Source of the DNA: UBA2966 sp965242505
GTDB taxonomy: Bacteria > Pseudomonadota > Alphaproteobacteria > UBA2966
Length of the DNA: 64,000 nucleotides
Reading direction: 5' to 3'
Assembly (NCBI GenBank): GCA_965242505.1
Contig: OZ251449.1
Location: forward strand, 1,550,001-1,614,000
Shown piece by piece: positions 1 to 9,081 of this stretch (position 1 is its first letter; each line of letters opens with the position of its first letter). The notes beneath the pieces are model-generated. The model was not told the origin of the DNA. It saw only the letters and a program-made list of their open reading frames with translations, and searched no databases. The position numbers and the translations under genes were made by a program.

Positions 1-1223
1 CGCGGCCCGACGACGAGCCGCCAGGGCGTCCCGATCAGATCGCCGGTCGCGAACTTCACGCCGGCCCGCTCGTCCGTGTCGTCGTAGAGGACGTCGACGC
101 CGGAGGACGACAACCCGGAATACAGGCGCTCGCAGGCTTCGGTCGTCGCCGGGTCGTCGACTTTCAGGTTGACGAGGCCGACGCGGAACGGCGCGACGGA
201 CTCGGGCCAGACGATGCCCGCGTCGTCGTGGCAGGCCTCGATGATCGCGCCGACCAGGCGCGAGATCCCGATTCCGTACGATCCCATCTCCACCGGCGCC
301 TCCGAGCCGTCCGCGCGCCGGACCGTCGCTCCCATGGCCTCGGAGTACTTGGCGCCGAAGTGGAAGATATGCCCGACCTCGATCCCTCGCGTGCGGAGGG
401 CCTTTTCGCCCGGCGCCTGGCTCGCGAACGCGTCGGCGTCGTGCTTGTCGTCGGTCGCCGCGTAGAGGCGGGTCCACTCGTCCACGACCGGTTGCAGGTC
501 GTCGTCGTAATCGACGCCGCCGACGTGGGGGTCGAACCCCAGATAGTCGGCGTGGCAGAACACCTCGCTCTCGCCCGTGTCCGCCAGGATGATGAACTCG
601 TGGCTCAGGTCGCCGCCGATCGGGCCGGTGTCCGCCGCCATCGGAATGGCCTTGAGACCCATCCGCGCGAAGGTCCTCAGATAGGCGACGAACATCCTGT
701 TGTAGGCGCGCCGGGCGCCTTCGTAGTCGAGGTCGAACGAATACGAATCCTTCATCAGGAACTCGCGGCCCCGCATGACGCCGAACCGGGGGCGGACCTC
801 GTCCCGGAACTTCCACTGGATGTGGTACAGCAGCTTCGGCAGATCCCGGTAGCTCTTCACGGAATTGCGGAAGATGTCCGTGACGAGCTCCTCGTTGGTG
901 GGGCCGTAGAGCATGTCGCGGCCGTGCCGGTCCGCGATCCGCAGCATCTCCTTGCCGTAATCGTCGTAGCGGCCGCTTTCGCGCCAGAGATCCGCCGGCT
1001 GTATCGTCGGCATCAATAGCTCCTGGCACCCGGCGGCGTCCTGTTCCTCGCGAACGATGCGCTCGATGTTCCTGAGAACCCGCAACCCCAGCGGCAGCCA
1101 CGAGTAGATGCCGGCGCTCGACTGCCGGATCATCCCGGCGCGCAACATCAGCCGGTGCGAAACGATCCGCGCCTCGGAAGGAGTCTCCCGCAGGGTCGGC
1201 ATGAAATAGCGTGACAGGCGCAT
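1..1223 (-). CDS. proS: Proline--tRNA ligase, 3' end cut by window edge
   Basis: Charges tRNA-Pro with proline in the cytosol. The visible 407 residues start at ATG 1223 (MRLSRYFMPTLRE) and run off the left edge. Class II synthetase motif 2 is seen as FRDEVRPRFGVMRGREFLMKDS and motif 3 as GSYGIGISRLVGA. The segment between motifs 2 and 3 is short, with no large editing insertion, which fits the compact ProRS of about 440 residues common in Alphaproteobacteria. By that comparison only about 30 C-terminal residues are missing. A composite repeat element lies upstream, so the promoter would be between the repeat and the start codon. Confidence 0.96.
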   Translation of the reverse strand, partial: MRLSRYFMPTLRETPSEARIVSHRLMLRAGMIRQSSAGIYSWLPLGLRVLRNIERIVREEQDAAGCQELLMPTIQPADLWRESGRYDDYGKEMLRIADRHGRDMLYGPTNEELVTDIFRNSVKSYRDLPKLLYHIQWKFRDEVRPRFGVMRGREFLMKDSYSFDLDYEGARRAYNRMFVAYLRTFARMGLKAIPMAADTGPIGGDLSHEFIILADTGESEVFCHADYLGFDPHVGGVDYDDDLQPVVDEWTRLYAATDDKHDADAFASQAPGEKALRTRGIEVGHIFHFGAKYSEAMGATVRRADGSEAPVEMGSYGIGISRLVGAIIEACHDDAGIVWPESVAPFRVGLVNLKVDDPATTEACERLYSGLSSSGVDVLYDDTDERAGVKFATGDLIGTPWRLVVGP

Positions 1224-1350
1224 CGCCCTCCCCCTCCGCGCGCGTCCGGATGCGCGCCGCCGTTCCCGGACCGGCGCCGAACGTAGGGTAAAGGACCCGG
1301 TGAAGACAATGCCGGCCCGCATTTCTCCTGCTGCTCGTCCGCGAGCTTCA

Positions 1351-1560
1351 TCCGGCGACGGGAGGCGCCGCAGGGTCCCGTTTGCGCTCCTCTCCCCCAG
1401 CGCGACCCCCACCCCGACCCTCCCCCTGCCAGGGGGAGGGAGAAGAGGGGACGCGCCGCCCCGCGCGCTCTCCTCCCCCCTGGACAGATGACGGGAGGAA
1501 GCCATTGACACTCCTCCTCCTTGACAGGGGGGACGTCGGGAGGGGGGTGGGTCGCGGTTC
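1351..1560 (+). repeat. Composite GC-rich repeat element, locus 1
   Basis: First of twelve copies of a composite intergenic repeat. Module L (1351-1400) contains GGCGACGGGAGGCGCCGCAG and a GCGCTCCTC core. Module A (1401-1447) contains ACCCCGACCCTCCCCCTGC and forms a strong hairpin at 1418-1440 (CCCTCCCCC against GGGGGAGGG). Module B (about 1470-1550) is CTCCTCCCCCC, a short spacer, then GGGGGG and a GTCGGGAGGGGGGT tail. B is degenerate here. The element fills the gap between the ankyrin gene's 3' end and proS. I see no gene in 1224-1710. Confidence 0.85.
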
Positions 1561-1710
1561 CGCACCCCCCACGCGGGCTTCCGGGCCGGCAGCGCGTGAA
1601 GCGCGCAAGGGATGCAGGGGGCGAAATGCCCGCGTATCTGGGAACGATCGCCGTCCTCACGACCGCATCGGCGGACTCTCATGGAGGCAACCGGTAGACA
1701 GGGGCCGGCC

Positions 1711-2709
1711 CTACTTGAACCGGGCTTCGTTCAGCCGCCAGTAGACGTCGGTTCCCCGCAACGCCTCGTTGTCTTTCGCGTAATCGAAAGGCGTCATGCC
1801 GTATTCGTCGCGGACGTTCAGGTTCGCACCGCCCTCTATCAACGCTTCGACAACCGAAGGTTCGGGGTTCTTCAACGCCGCCAAATGAAGCGGCGTCAAG
1901 CCGTATTTGTCGCGGGCGTTCGGGTCCGCACCACCCTCTATCAGCGCCACGACAACCGAAGGATTGGGATTCCCCGCCGCCGCATGAAGTGGCGTCCAGC
2001 CGTCTTTGTCACGGGCGTTCGGGTCCGCACCGCCCTCTATCAGCGCCACGACAACCGAAGGATCGGGGTTGTTCACCGTCGTCAAATGAAGCGGCGTCCA
2101 GCCGTCTTTGGCACGGGCGTTCGGGTCCGCGCCGGCTTCGATCAGCGTCGCGATAACCGAAGGATCGGGGTTGTTCCCCGCCGCCACATGAAGCGGCGTC
2201 CTGCCGCCTTCGTCGCGGGCGTTCGGGTCCGCGCCGCCCTCTATCAACGTCACGGCAACCGAAGGATCGGGATCCCCCGCCACGTTCCCCGCCACCGCCG
2301 CATGAAGCGGCGTCATGCCGTATTTTTCGTCGCGGGCGTTCGGATCCGCGCCGGCTTCGATCAGTGTCGCGACAACCGAAGGATCGAGATCCCCCGCCAA
2401 GTTCCCCGCCACCGCCGCATGAAGCGGCGTAAAGCCGTATTTTTCGTCGCGGGCGTTCGGATCCGCGCCGGCTTTCAACAGCACCCCGACAACCGAAGGA
2501 TCGGGGTTCGCCAGCGCCAGATGAAGCGGCGTAAAGCCGTTGTTGTCGGCACGGGCGTTCAGGTCCGCGCCAGCGGCTATTGTGGCGCTCACTTCGGAAG
2601 CGGTCCCGCGATGCGCCGCCCTGAGCAGATCATAATCCACATTAGCGAAGACGGGCGCTGGCGCCGCCAGCGCCAAGGCGAACGTCAGGCCGGCGCGAAT
2701 GGCGAACAT
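1711..2709 (-). CDS. Secreted ankyrin-repeat protein
   Basis: A 332-residue protein of unknown target. It starts at ATG 2709 (MFAIRAG), chosen because GGAG lies 8 bases upstream and the start gives a clean signal peptide (FALALAAPAPVFA); an upstream frame start at 2766 would put 19 odd residues before the signal. The rest is about eight or nine ankyrin repeats with TPLH cores (last one TPFD) and GADPNAR turns. The repeats are very alike at DNA level, and two carry a 3-5 residue insertion (AVAGNLAGD, AVAGNVAGD). Ankyrin repeats bind proteins; the signal peptide suggests the periplasm or secretion rather than the cytosol. Single gene, flanked by a repeat element on the 3' side. Confidence 0.9.
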   Translation of the reverse strand: MFAIRAGLTFALALAAPAPVFANVDYDLLRAAHRGTASEVSATIAAGADLNARADNNGFTPLHLALANPDPSVVGVLLKAGADPNARDEKYGFTPLHAAVAGNLAGDLDPSVVATLIEAGADPNARDEKYGMTPLHAAVAGNVAGDPDPSVAVTLIEGGADPNARDEGGRTPLHVAAGNNPDPSVIATLIEAGADPNARAKDGWTPLHLTTVNNPDPSVVVALIEGGADPNARDKDGWTPLHAAAGNPNPSVVVALIEGGADPNARDKYGLTPLHLAALKNPEPSVVEALIEGGANLNVRDEYGMTPFDYAKDNEALRGTDVYWRLNEARFK

Positions 2710-2791
2710 GGGCGGTTCTCCGGTTCGAGTTGCAGGGACCAACCTTAGCCCCCATCTACTGATCACGCTTGTCGAATTCCCCGTCGAGGCG

Positions 2792-3679
2792 TCAAGGCCG
2801 GTCGTACCGGCGGTCCCACAACGTGATCAGGCTGGTGCTTTCCCATCTCTCCCGCCCCCGGGCCTTCGCCGCGACGTAGAACTGGGCGATCAGGGACGTG
2901 ATCGGCAGCGATACGCCGTGGCGGCGGGCCTCTTCGAGACAGATGCCCAGGTCCTTCGTCATGTTCGCCGTGCCGCCATCGGAGTCGTCCAGCGCGGCCG
3001 CCGCCATCCGCGCGCCGCGGTTGTCGAGCCACCACGACTGCGCCGACCCCTGGCCGAGCAGCCCGAGCACCCGCTCCACGTCGAGGCCGGTCTCCCGTCC
3101 CATGACGATGCCTTCGGCCAGCCCCTGCATGTTGGCGGAGATGATGATCTGGTTGACCATCTTCGTGAGTTGCCCGTGGCCGTTCGGCCCCATCAGTTCC
3201 GCCGCCCTGGCGTATGCGTCCAGGAACGGCCGCGCCTTCCGGAACCCCTCCTCGGCCCCGCCGGCCATCACCGTCAACCGGCCCGCCCTGGACGCCTCCT
3301 CGGCGCCGGCCACCGGGGCGTCGAGATAGAAGAAACCGCGCCTGTCGGCCTCCGAACCCAACATCTTCGCCGTCTCCGCGCTCGCCGTCGTGTGATCGGC
3401 GAGTACGGCGCCCGGCGCCATGGCCTCGAACGCCCCGCCATCCCCGAGGGCCACCGCCCTCGCGTCGTCGTCGCCGAAGACGCACACCCCGACGTAGGCG
3501 GCGCCCGCGGCGGCATCCGCCGGGCTGTCCGCCACGCGCCCGCCGTGCTCGGAGACGAACGCCTCGGCCTTCGAACGCGTGCGGTTGTAGACCGACACGT
3601 CGTGGCCCGCCCTGGCGAGATGCATCGCCATCGGGCCGCCCATATGCCCCAGTCCGACGTAGCCGACCTTGCCGCCCAA
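2792..3679 (-). CDS. 3-hydroxyisobutyrate dehydrogenase-like NAD(P) oxidoreductase
   Basis: A 295-residue beta-hydroxyacid dehydrogenase. The N-terminal Rossmann motif is GYVGLGHMGGPM (residues about 5-16), followed by VYNRT typical of an NADP-preferring loop. The family substrate motif appears as DAPVAGAEEASRAGRLTVMAGG-like sequence, and the catalytic lysine as KMVNQI. I place the start at TTG 3679, because GGAGAGGG lies 7 bases upstream and the Rossmann strand begins at once. The exact substrate (3-hydroxyisobutyrate, tartronate semialdehyde or another hydroxy acid) cannot be read from the sequence. Single gene; a composite repeat lies upstream. Confidence 0.88.
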   Translation of the reverse strand: MGGKVGYVGLGHMGGPMAMHLARAGHDVSVYNRTRSKAEAFVSEHGGRVADSPADAAAGAAYVGVCVFGDDDARAVALGDGGAFEAMAPGAVLADHTTASAETAKMLGSEADRRGFFYLDAPVAGAEEASRAGRLTVMAGGAEEGFRKARPFLDAYARAAELMGPNGHGQLTKMVNQIIISANMQGLAEGIVMGRETGLDVERVLGLLGQGSAQSWWLDNRGARMAAAALDDSDGGTANMTKDLGICLEEARRHGVSLPITSLIAQFYVAAKARGRERWESTSLITLWDRRYDRP

Positions 3680-3780
3680 GAATACGCCCTCTCCGCTTCT
3701 CGATCAGGCGGCCGCGCGCCCGAGGCGCCGATCCGCCGCTCCCATGTCATCGCATCCTATCATACCGGCCATGGCCTGCG

Positions 3781-4135
3781 CGGCGCCGCCGCAGGGTCCG
3801 TTCGCGCTCCTCTCCCCTGGCGCGACCCCCACCCCGACCCTCCCCCTGCAAGGGAGAGGGAGAAATAAATGGGAAGGGCGGGAACCGTCGACGCTCTCTC
3901 CCCCCTGACTCATTGACGCTCCTCCCCCCTGACCATTTGCACTCCTCCCCCCTAACAGGGGGGAGGTCGGGAGGGGGGTGGACCGCGGCCCCGTAATGCC
4001 GCTCGCGCGAGAGCAGCGCCACGGCTGCCGGCCCCGTTCGCGCCCCTCCCCCCGGCGCGACCCCCACCCCGACCCTCCCCCTGCAAGGGGGAGGGAGAAC
4101 GAGAGGGACCGGGAGGGAGGGGGGTGGATCGCGAT
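3781..4135 (+). repeat. Composite GC-rich repeat element, locus 2 (double copy)
   Basis: Two copies in tandem. Copy 1 has L (3781-3820), A (3821-3866) and an extended B (about 3895-3985) with two extra CTCCTCCCCCCTGAC-type half units. Copy 2 has L (about 4029-4056), A (4057-4102) and a shortened B tail ending 3 bases before the fbiC stop codon at 4139. The hairpins could end transcription leaving fbiC. Nothing else is seen in 3680-4138. Confidence 0.85.
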
Positions 4136-4138
4136 CCG

Positions 4139-6562
4139 CTACCGTTCGAAGGCCCTAGCCGGGGTGAACTGCGGTTCGGCCAGGGGCAGGGCGCCGAACG
4201 ACGCCGAGACCCGCTCCTCGGCCGGCGCCGCGTACAACGTCGTCCTCTGGGCGGGGATCCGCCCCAGATCGCGAATCAGCGCCTCCATCCGCTCCGGCGG
4301 CATCTCCTGGCCGTGGGACGCTCCGGCCGCCCGGCTGATGCTCTCGTTCATGAGCGTGCCCCCGAGGTCGTTGGCGCCGGCCTCGAGGCAGGCCCTCGCC
4401 CCCTCGGGCCCCATCTTCACCCACGAGGTCTGAACGTTGACGATGTGGGGGTTGAGCGCGAGGCGCGCCACCGCGTGCATCAGGACCGCCTCTCGCAGGG
4501 TGGGGCCGCGCCGGGCCCGGCCCTTGAGGTAGAGAGGCGCTTCCATGTGCACGAACGGGAGCGGGACGAATTCGGTAAATCCGCCGCGCTCGGCCTGCAA
4601 CGACCGCAGGCGCAGCAGATGGCGCGCCCAGTGCCGATACCCCTCGACGTGCCCGAACATGATCGTCGAGGTCGACCGCAGCCCGAGGCCGTGGGCCGTC
4701 CGCATGACGTCCAGCCATTCCCCCGTCGTGAGCTTGTCGGGGCAGATGACGTCCCGGACCTCGTCGTCGAGGATCTCCGCCGCCGTGCCCGGCAACGTCC
4801 CCAGTCCCGCGTCGATCAGCCGCTCCAGGTAGTCGGGAACCGGGAGCCCCGACGCGCCCGCGCCCTGCACGATCTCCAGGGGCGTGAACGCATGCACGTG
4901 GATCCCCGGCGCCGCGTCCCTGGCGGCCTTGCAGATGTCGAGGTAGGTCCGGCCGGTATAGCTCGGGTGGATGCCGCCCTGCATACAGACCTCGGTCGCG
5001 CCGCGCTCCCACGCCTCGGCCGCGCGCCGCGCGATCTCGTCGAGGCCGACGACGTAGGGCCGGCCGCGCAGGCTCTCGCTGAGCCGGCCCTTGGAGAACG
5101 CGCAGAACCGGCAGCGGAAGGAACAGACGTTCGTATAGTTGACGTTCCGGTTCACCACGTAGGTCACGACGTCGCCGACGGTCTCCCGCCGAAGGGAGTC
5201 CGCGGCCTGGCGGACCGCCTCGAACTCGGCGCCGCGGGCGCCGAACAGGCGCGCGATCTCGTCCTCGGTCAGCGCATCCCCGCGCCGGGCGCGCGCCAGC
5301 ATCCGGTCGAGCCCGGGCGCGGTCGCGGCGGGGGCGGGCCCCGCGCTTCCGCCCTGGAAATCCAGGTCCGGCGGCTCCGCCGTCCCGGGCGCCCACGGGT
5401 CCGTCCGGGCGAACCCCGCCGCGTCGATGGACCGGACGACCGCGGACCGGAACGCCGGTGCCAGCCAGCGGTCGGGGTCCGCCGCATAAGCGGGACAGAT
5501 CGCCAGGCGCTCGACGAGCTCCTTCCCGCACGCGCGCGTCCGGGCGGCCAACCGGTCGAGGTGCGGCCAGGGCGCCTCCGGGTTCACGAAATCGGGGGTC
5601 ACCGGGGAAACGCCCCCCCAGTCGTTGATGCCCGCCGCGATCAACCGCGCCGGGATGTCGGGGCTCAGATTGGGCGGCGCCTGGACGTTGGCGTCCGGCC
5701 CCAGGATCAACCGGGCCATGGCCACGGTCCAGAGGAGCTCGTCCGCGGCGGGTTCGGGCGCGTCCGCCATGCGCGTGTCCGGCTTGGCGCGGAAATTCTG
5801 GACGATGACTTCCTGGATGTGGCCGAACGCGTCATGCAGGCCGCGGATCGCCAACAGCGTGTCGATGCGTTCCTCACGGGTCTCGCCGATCCCGACGAGG
5901 AGGCCCGTGGTCATGGGCGCCGCCGCCGCGCCGGCCAGGCGCAGCGTCTCGAGCCGCGCGGCCGGCTTCTTGTCGGGCGAACCGTGGTGCGGCCCGCCCT
6001 TCTCACAGAGCCGTTCCGACGCGCTCTCCAGCATCAGGCCCTGGGAGACGGAAACCTCGCGCAGGGCGGCGACGTCCTCGCGGTTCATGACGCCGGGGTT
6101 GAGGTGGGGCAACAGGCCCGTCTCGTCGAAGACGAGCCGCGCGACCTCCGCCAGATACGACAGCGTCGTCTCGTGCCCCAGCGCGTCGAGGGCGCGGCGG
6201 GCCGCGCCGTACCGCAGCTCCGGCTTGTCGCCGAGCGTGAACAACGCCTCCTTGCAGCCCGCCTCGGCGCCTTTCCGGGCGACCGCGAGCGCCTCTTCCC
6301 GCGACATGTAGACGGCGGCGCCCTTTCGCGGCGGCTCGGCGAACGTGCAGTAATGACAGACGTCGCGGCAGAGACGGGTCAGAGGTATGAAGACCTTGCG
6401 CGAATACGAGACGACTCCGCCGTGGCCCTCGTCGCGCAGGCTGGCGGCGGCGGCCATGAGCTCGGGAAGAGGCGCGCCCGCGCCGACGGCGAGCGCGCCG
6501 TCGCGATCGAGAACCGCTCCCGACCGCGCCCGGTCCAGGAGATCGCGGGAACGCCGGTTCAC
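4139..6562 (-). CDS. fbiC: FO synthase, fused CofG/CofH radical SAM enzyme
   Basis: Makes 7,8-didemethyl-8-hydroxy-5-deazariboflavin (FO), the chromophore of coenzyme F420, from a ribityl-uracil precursor and tyrosine. The 807 residues carry two radical SAM domains, as in actinobacterial FbiC: an N-terminal CofG half with CRDVCHYC (Cys 65, 69, 72) and a C-terminal CofH half with CSFRCRFC near residue 480. Both CX3CX2C iron-sulfur motifs are intact. It starts at GTG 6562 with a GTGA overlap on cofC, so it is the last gene of the F420 operon. Two separate proteins are usual in archaea; the fusion points to a bacterial-type pathway. Confidence 0.96.
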   Translation of the reverse strand: MNRRSRDLLDRARSGAVLDRDGALAVGAGAPLPELMAAAASLRDEGHGGVVSYSRKVFIPLTRLCRDVCHYCTFAEPPRKGAAVYMSREEALAVARKGAEAGCKEALFTLGDKPELRYGAARRALDALGHETTLSYLAEVARLVFDETGLLPHLNPGVMNREDVAALREVSVSQGLMLESASERLCEKGGPHHGSPDKKPAARLETLRLAGAAAAPMTTGLLVGIGETREERIDTLLAIRGLHDAFGHIQEVIVQNFRAKPDTRMADAPEPAADELLWTVAMARLILGPDANVQAPPNLSPDIPARLIAAGINDWGGVSPVTPDFVNPEAPWPHLDRLAARTRACGKELVERLAICPAYAADPDRWLAPAFRSAVVRSIDAAGFARTDPWAPGTAEPPDLDFQGGSAGPAPAATAPGLDRMLARARRGDALTEDEIARLFGARGAEFEAVRQAADSLRRETVGDVVTYVVNRNVNYTNVCSFRCRFCAFSKGRLSESLRGRPYVVGLDEIARRAAEAWERGATEVCMQGGIHPSYTGRTYLDICKAARDAAPGIHVHAFTPLEIVQGAGASGLPVPDYLERLIDAGLGTLPGTAAEILDDEVRDVICPDKLTTGEWLDVMRTAHGLGLRSTSTIMFGHVEGYRHWARHLLRLRSLQAERGGFTEFVPLPFVHMEAPLYLKGRARRGPTLREAVLMHAVARLALNPHIVNVQTSWVKMGPEGARACLEAGANDLGGTLMNESISRAAGASHGQEMPPERMEALIRDLGRIPAQRTTLYAAPAEERVSASFGALPLAEPQFTPARAFER

Positions 6563-7269
6563 CTTGCCGCTCCGGCGGCCGCGGCGCTTGCCCGAGCTTC
6601 CGCGGCGGCGTCGGACCGCCGCCGCCGGAAACGACCCGGAACGCCGGCCTTCGCCAGAAACTCCTGGGCGCGGGTGCGCGCCGGCTCACCCATCAGGAGC
6701 TCGAGATCGTCCGGCGTATCGACGTCGAGGGCGAGGTTCGGCGCCTCGACCACGAGCGGCGGGATCCCGGCGGCGCGCGCGGCCTCGAGGTGCGGATAGA
6801 AGCTGTTCTCGCCGAATTTCAAGGCCACGCATCCAGGAGGCGACAGAACCACGCAATTGGAACCCTTGCGGTCCCGCGCCGGGACGATCGTCATCGCGGG
6901 CGCGGCGCCGTGCGCGGCCACGACGGACCGGACGTCGCGCGGCAGAACCAGCGGCGCGTCGCCGGGGACGGTCAGGACGTCCGTCACGCCCTCGCCCGCC
7001 AGCGTCCGGCTCGCCGCCATGACGGCGGCCGTCTGCCCCCGGTTCCGGGCCTCCGCGAGAACCCGCACGCCCAGGCCGGCGCACAGCCTCCGGGCCTCGG
7101 CATCGCGCGTGACCGCCGCGACGCCCCCGAGCTCCGGCGCCGCGAGGAGCGCCCGCAGCACGTCCTCGGCCATGGCCCGCGCCAGGGCGCGGCGTTCGGA
7201 CGGGCTCAGGACGGGAGACAGACGCTCCTTGGCGTCCGCGAAGTCCTTGATGGGGACGACGGCCCACAC
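6559..7269 (-). CDS. cofC: 2-phospholactate (or PEP/3-PG) guanylyltransferase
   Basis: Activates a three-carbon phospho-acid with GTP to give the diphosphoguanosine donor used by CofD. The 236-residue protein begins WAVVPIKDFADAKERLS, the nucleotidyltransferase signature of the CofC/FbiD family, and keeps DVLTVPGDAPLV and ALDVDTPDDLE. GTG 7269 is the start; it lies 9 bases after the cofD stop. The C-terminus has a basic, alanine-rich tail of about 30 residues not typical of the fold. Whether the substrate is 2-phospholactate, phosphoenolpyruvate or 3-phosphoglycerate cannot be decided from sequence alone. Confidence 0.94.
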   Translation of the reverse strand: MWAVVPIKDFADAKERLSPVLSPSERRALARAMAEDVLRALLAAPELGGVAAVTRDAEARRLCAGLGVRVLAEARNRGQTAAVMAASRTLAGEGVTDVLTVPGDAPLVLPRDVRSVVAAHGAAPAMTIVPARDRKGSNCVVLSPPGCVALKFGENSFYPHLEAARAAGIPPLVVEAPNLALDVDTPDDLELLMGEPARTRAQEFLAKAGVPGRFRRRRSDAAAEARASAAAAGAAR

Positions 7270-7278
7270 GGCCCGGCG

Positions 7279-8295
7279 CTATCGGGAAACGCGGCGGCCG
7301 GCGGCCGGCCTCGACAACTGATCGCAGAATTCCAGCACGTCGCGGGCAAGCATAGTCCGATCGTCGAGAGAGTCCATCACCGTGTTCACGGCCAACGCGC
7401 GGACCCCCAAGGCTGCCACCCGCGGGGCCAGTTCTGCATCCGAGGCGTCGAGGACGAAACCGTCGACGAAATCCCCGTAGCGGCGCGCGACGGCCACCGG
7501 CGAAACCTCGACGCCCAGCTCGCGCATCATCTTCGCCGCGGGGCCCTTGATCGCGCGCCCCCCGACGATCGGGGTCACGGCGACGACGGGCGCCCGGCAC
7601 GCGCGCAGCGCCTCGCGGATTCCCGGCACGGCGAGGATCGGGTCGATGCTGACGAACGGGTTGGACGGCGCCACGATCGCCGCGCGCAACCCGTCGGCGG
7701 CGAGCGCCTCCAGAACCCCGGCGCCGGGCGCCGCGGTCTCCGCGCCGTCATACCGGAACCCCCGGACCGCGGGCCGGCAACGGTCGCGCACGAAGTAATG
7801 CTGGAACGGCGACCGGCCCTCGACCGTCTCGACGACCGTGGAGACGGGATCGTCGCTCATGGGCAGGATCCGCGCCGCCACGCCGAGGCGCCGGCAAACG
7901 TCGCGGGTCACGGCGCCCAGGCGCTCGCCGGCGGCGAGGCGCCGCGTCCGCGCCACGTGCATCGCGAGGTCCTTGTCGCCGAGAAAGAACCACGTGTCTT
8001 CGCCCAGCGCCCCGATCGCCTCCATGAAGTTCCCCGTCTCTCCGGCCCGGCCCCAGCCGGCGCCGCGGTCGTCGAGGCCCGCGAGCGTGTAGACGAGCGT
8101 GTCGACGTCCGGGCACACCCGCAGGCCCAGATGGTCGAAGTCGTCGCCGGTGTTCGCCACGACCGTGAGAGCCGCGGGGTTCACGACGCGAGACAGCCCG
8201 AGCGCGAGCCTGGCCCCCCCGACGCCGCCGGAGAGGACGACGACCGGCGCGGACTCCGGCGGACGGTCCGGGGCGGGCGGGCGTCCGGCCGTCAC
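7279..8295 (-). CDS. cofD: 2-phospho-L-lactate transferase (F420-0 forming)
   Basis: Transfers the phospho-acid moiety from its GDP-activated form onto FO, giving F420-0 or its dehydro form. The 338-residue protein opens with VVVLSGGVGGARLALGLSRV, the family's N-terminal signature, and has NTGDDFDHLGLRVCPDVDT and APSNPFVSIDPIL further on. I choose GTG 8295, which forms a GTGA overlap with the cofE stop; the same frame stays open much further upstream only because of high GC. Second last but one gene of the F420 operon, followed after 9 bases by cofC. Confidence 0.95.
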   Translation of the reverse strand: MTAGRPPAPDRPPESAPVVVLSGGVGGARLALGLSRVVNPAALTVVANTGDDFDHLGLRVCPDVDTLVYTLAGLDDRGAGWGRAGETGNFMEAIGALGEDTWFFLGDKDLAMHVARTRRLAAGERLGAVTRDVCRRLGVAARILPMSDDPVSTVVETVEGRSPFQHYFVRDRCRPAVRGFRYDGAETAAPGAGVLEALAADGLRAAIVAPSNPFVSIDPILAVPGIREALRACRAPVVAVTPIVGGRAIKGPAAKMMRELGVEVSPVAVARRYGDFVDGFVLDASDAELAPRVAALGVRALAVNTVMDSLDDRTMLARDVLEFCDQLSRPAAGRRVSR

Positions 8296-9062
8296 CGGAA
8301 CAGGTCTTCCCCGGGATCGCGGATGAGCGCGCCGGCGTCGGCCGGCGAGCCGGAGAAGGTCATCCCGCGGACGACGACGAACGGCGTTCCCTCGTCGGCC
8401 TGCCCTTGCAGAAGCGAGGCCGCGGAGGCGATCTCGTCCGCCAGACCGATCTGCGTCGCCTCCAGGGGACGCCCGAAGAGGTCTTCCCGCCCGCGGACGT
8501 CCATCAGGGCCGGCAGCCCCGAGGACCCGAGAGCGACGCCCGTCGTGCCGGTCCGCCACGCGCGGCCGAGACTGTCGTTCACGACGACCGCGAGGTCCGC
8601 TCCGCTCAGGCCGCGCAGCCCCCGCCGGATTCGCTCGCAACTCGCGTTGGGGTCCGCGGGCAGGAGCAGGACCCTTTCCCCCTCGTCCGCCGGTCCGACG
8701 TTGGAACGGTCGATGCCGGCGTTGGCGAGGACGAAGCCCGATCGATGCGCGACGATCAGGACCCCTCGGCGATACCGCAGGACGCGCTCGCTCTCCGACA
8801 GGATCAATTCCACGAGCCGGGCGTCCTTGCCGGTTTCCCGCGCCAGCCCGAACGCCTTCTCCGAGGGGGTCACGTCGTCGAGCGCGACGAACCTGTCCTC
8901 GGACTTGGAAACGACTTTCTGGGCGACCACGACGACGTCGCCGTCCCGCAGGGACCGGTCGGCGCGCGCGACGGCTTCCGCGACCAGGGCGGCGACGTCG
9001 TCGCCGGGCGCCACCAGAGGAACGCCCGGCGGGGCGAACAACTCGAGAGCGCGCGGCGTCAC
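8292..9062 (-). CDS. cofE: Coenzyme F420-0:L-glutamate ligase, short form
   Basis: Adds the gamma-linked glutamate tail to F420-0 using GTP. The 256 residues contain VVVAQKVVSKSEDR and the conserved HRSGFVLANAGIDRSNV, with VVNDSLGRAWRTGTTGVALG near the middle. It matches CofE in length and lacks the extra C-terminal nitroreductase-like domain that actinobacterial FbiB uses to reduce dehydro-F420-0. GTG 9062 is the start, 19 bases after the npdG stop, and the stop overlaps cofD by 4 bases. A single enzyme of this family can add one or several glutamates. Confidence 0.95.
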   Translation of the reverse strand: MTPRALELFAPPGVPLVAPGDDVAALVAEAVARADRSLRDGDVVVVAQKVVSKSEDRFVALDDVTPSEKAFGLARETGKDARLVELILSESERVLRYRRGVLIVAHRSGFVLANAGIDRSNVGPADEGERVLLLPADPNASCERIRRGLRGLSGADLAVVVNDSLGRAWRTGTTGVALGSSGLPALMDVRGREDLFGRPLEATQIGLADEIASAASLLQGQADEGTPFVVVRGMTFSGSPADAGALIRDPGEDLFR

Positions 9063-9081
9063 GGGGCTCTCGTCCCCGCGA

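Noticed and set aside
4124..6799. Long open frame (891 codons) on the + strand opposite fbiC
   Set aside because: It is an antisense shadow caused by high GC. The minus strand carries a complete two-domain FbiC with intact cysteine motifs, while the + frame is Arg/Pro/Gly-rich without any domain.
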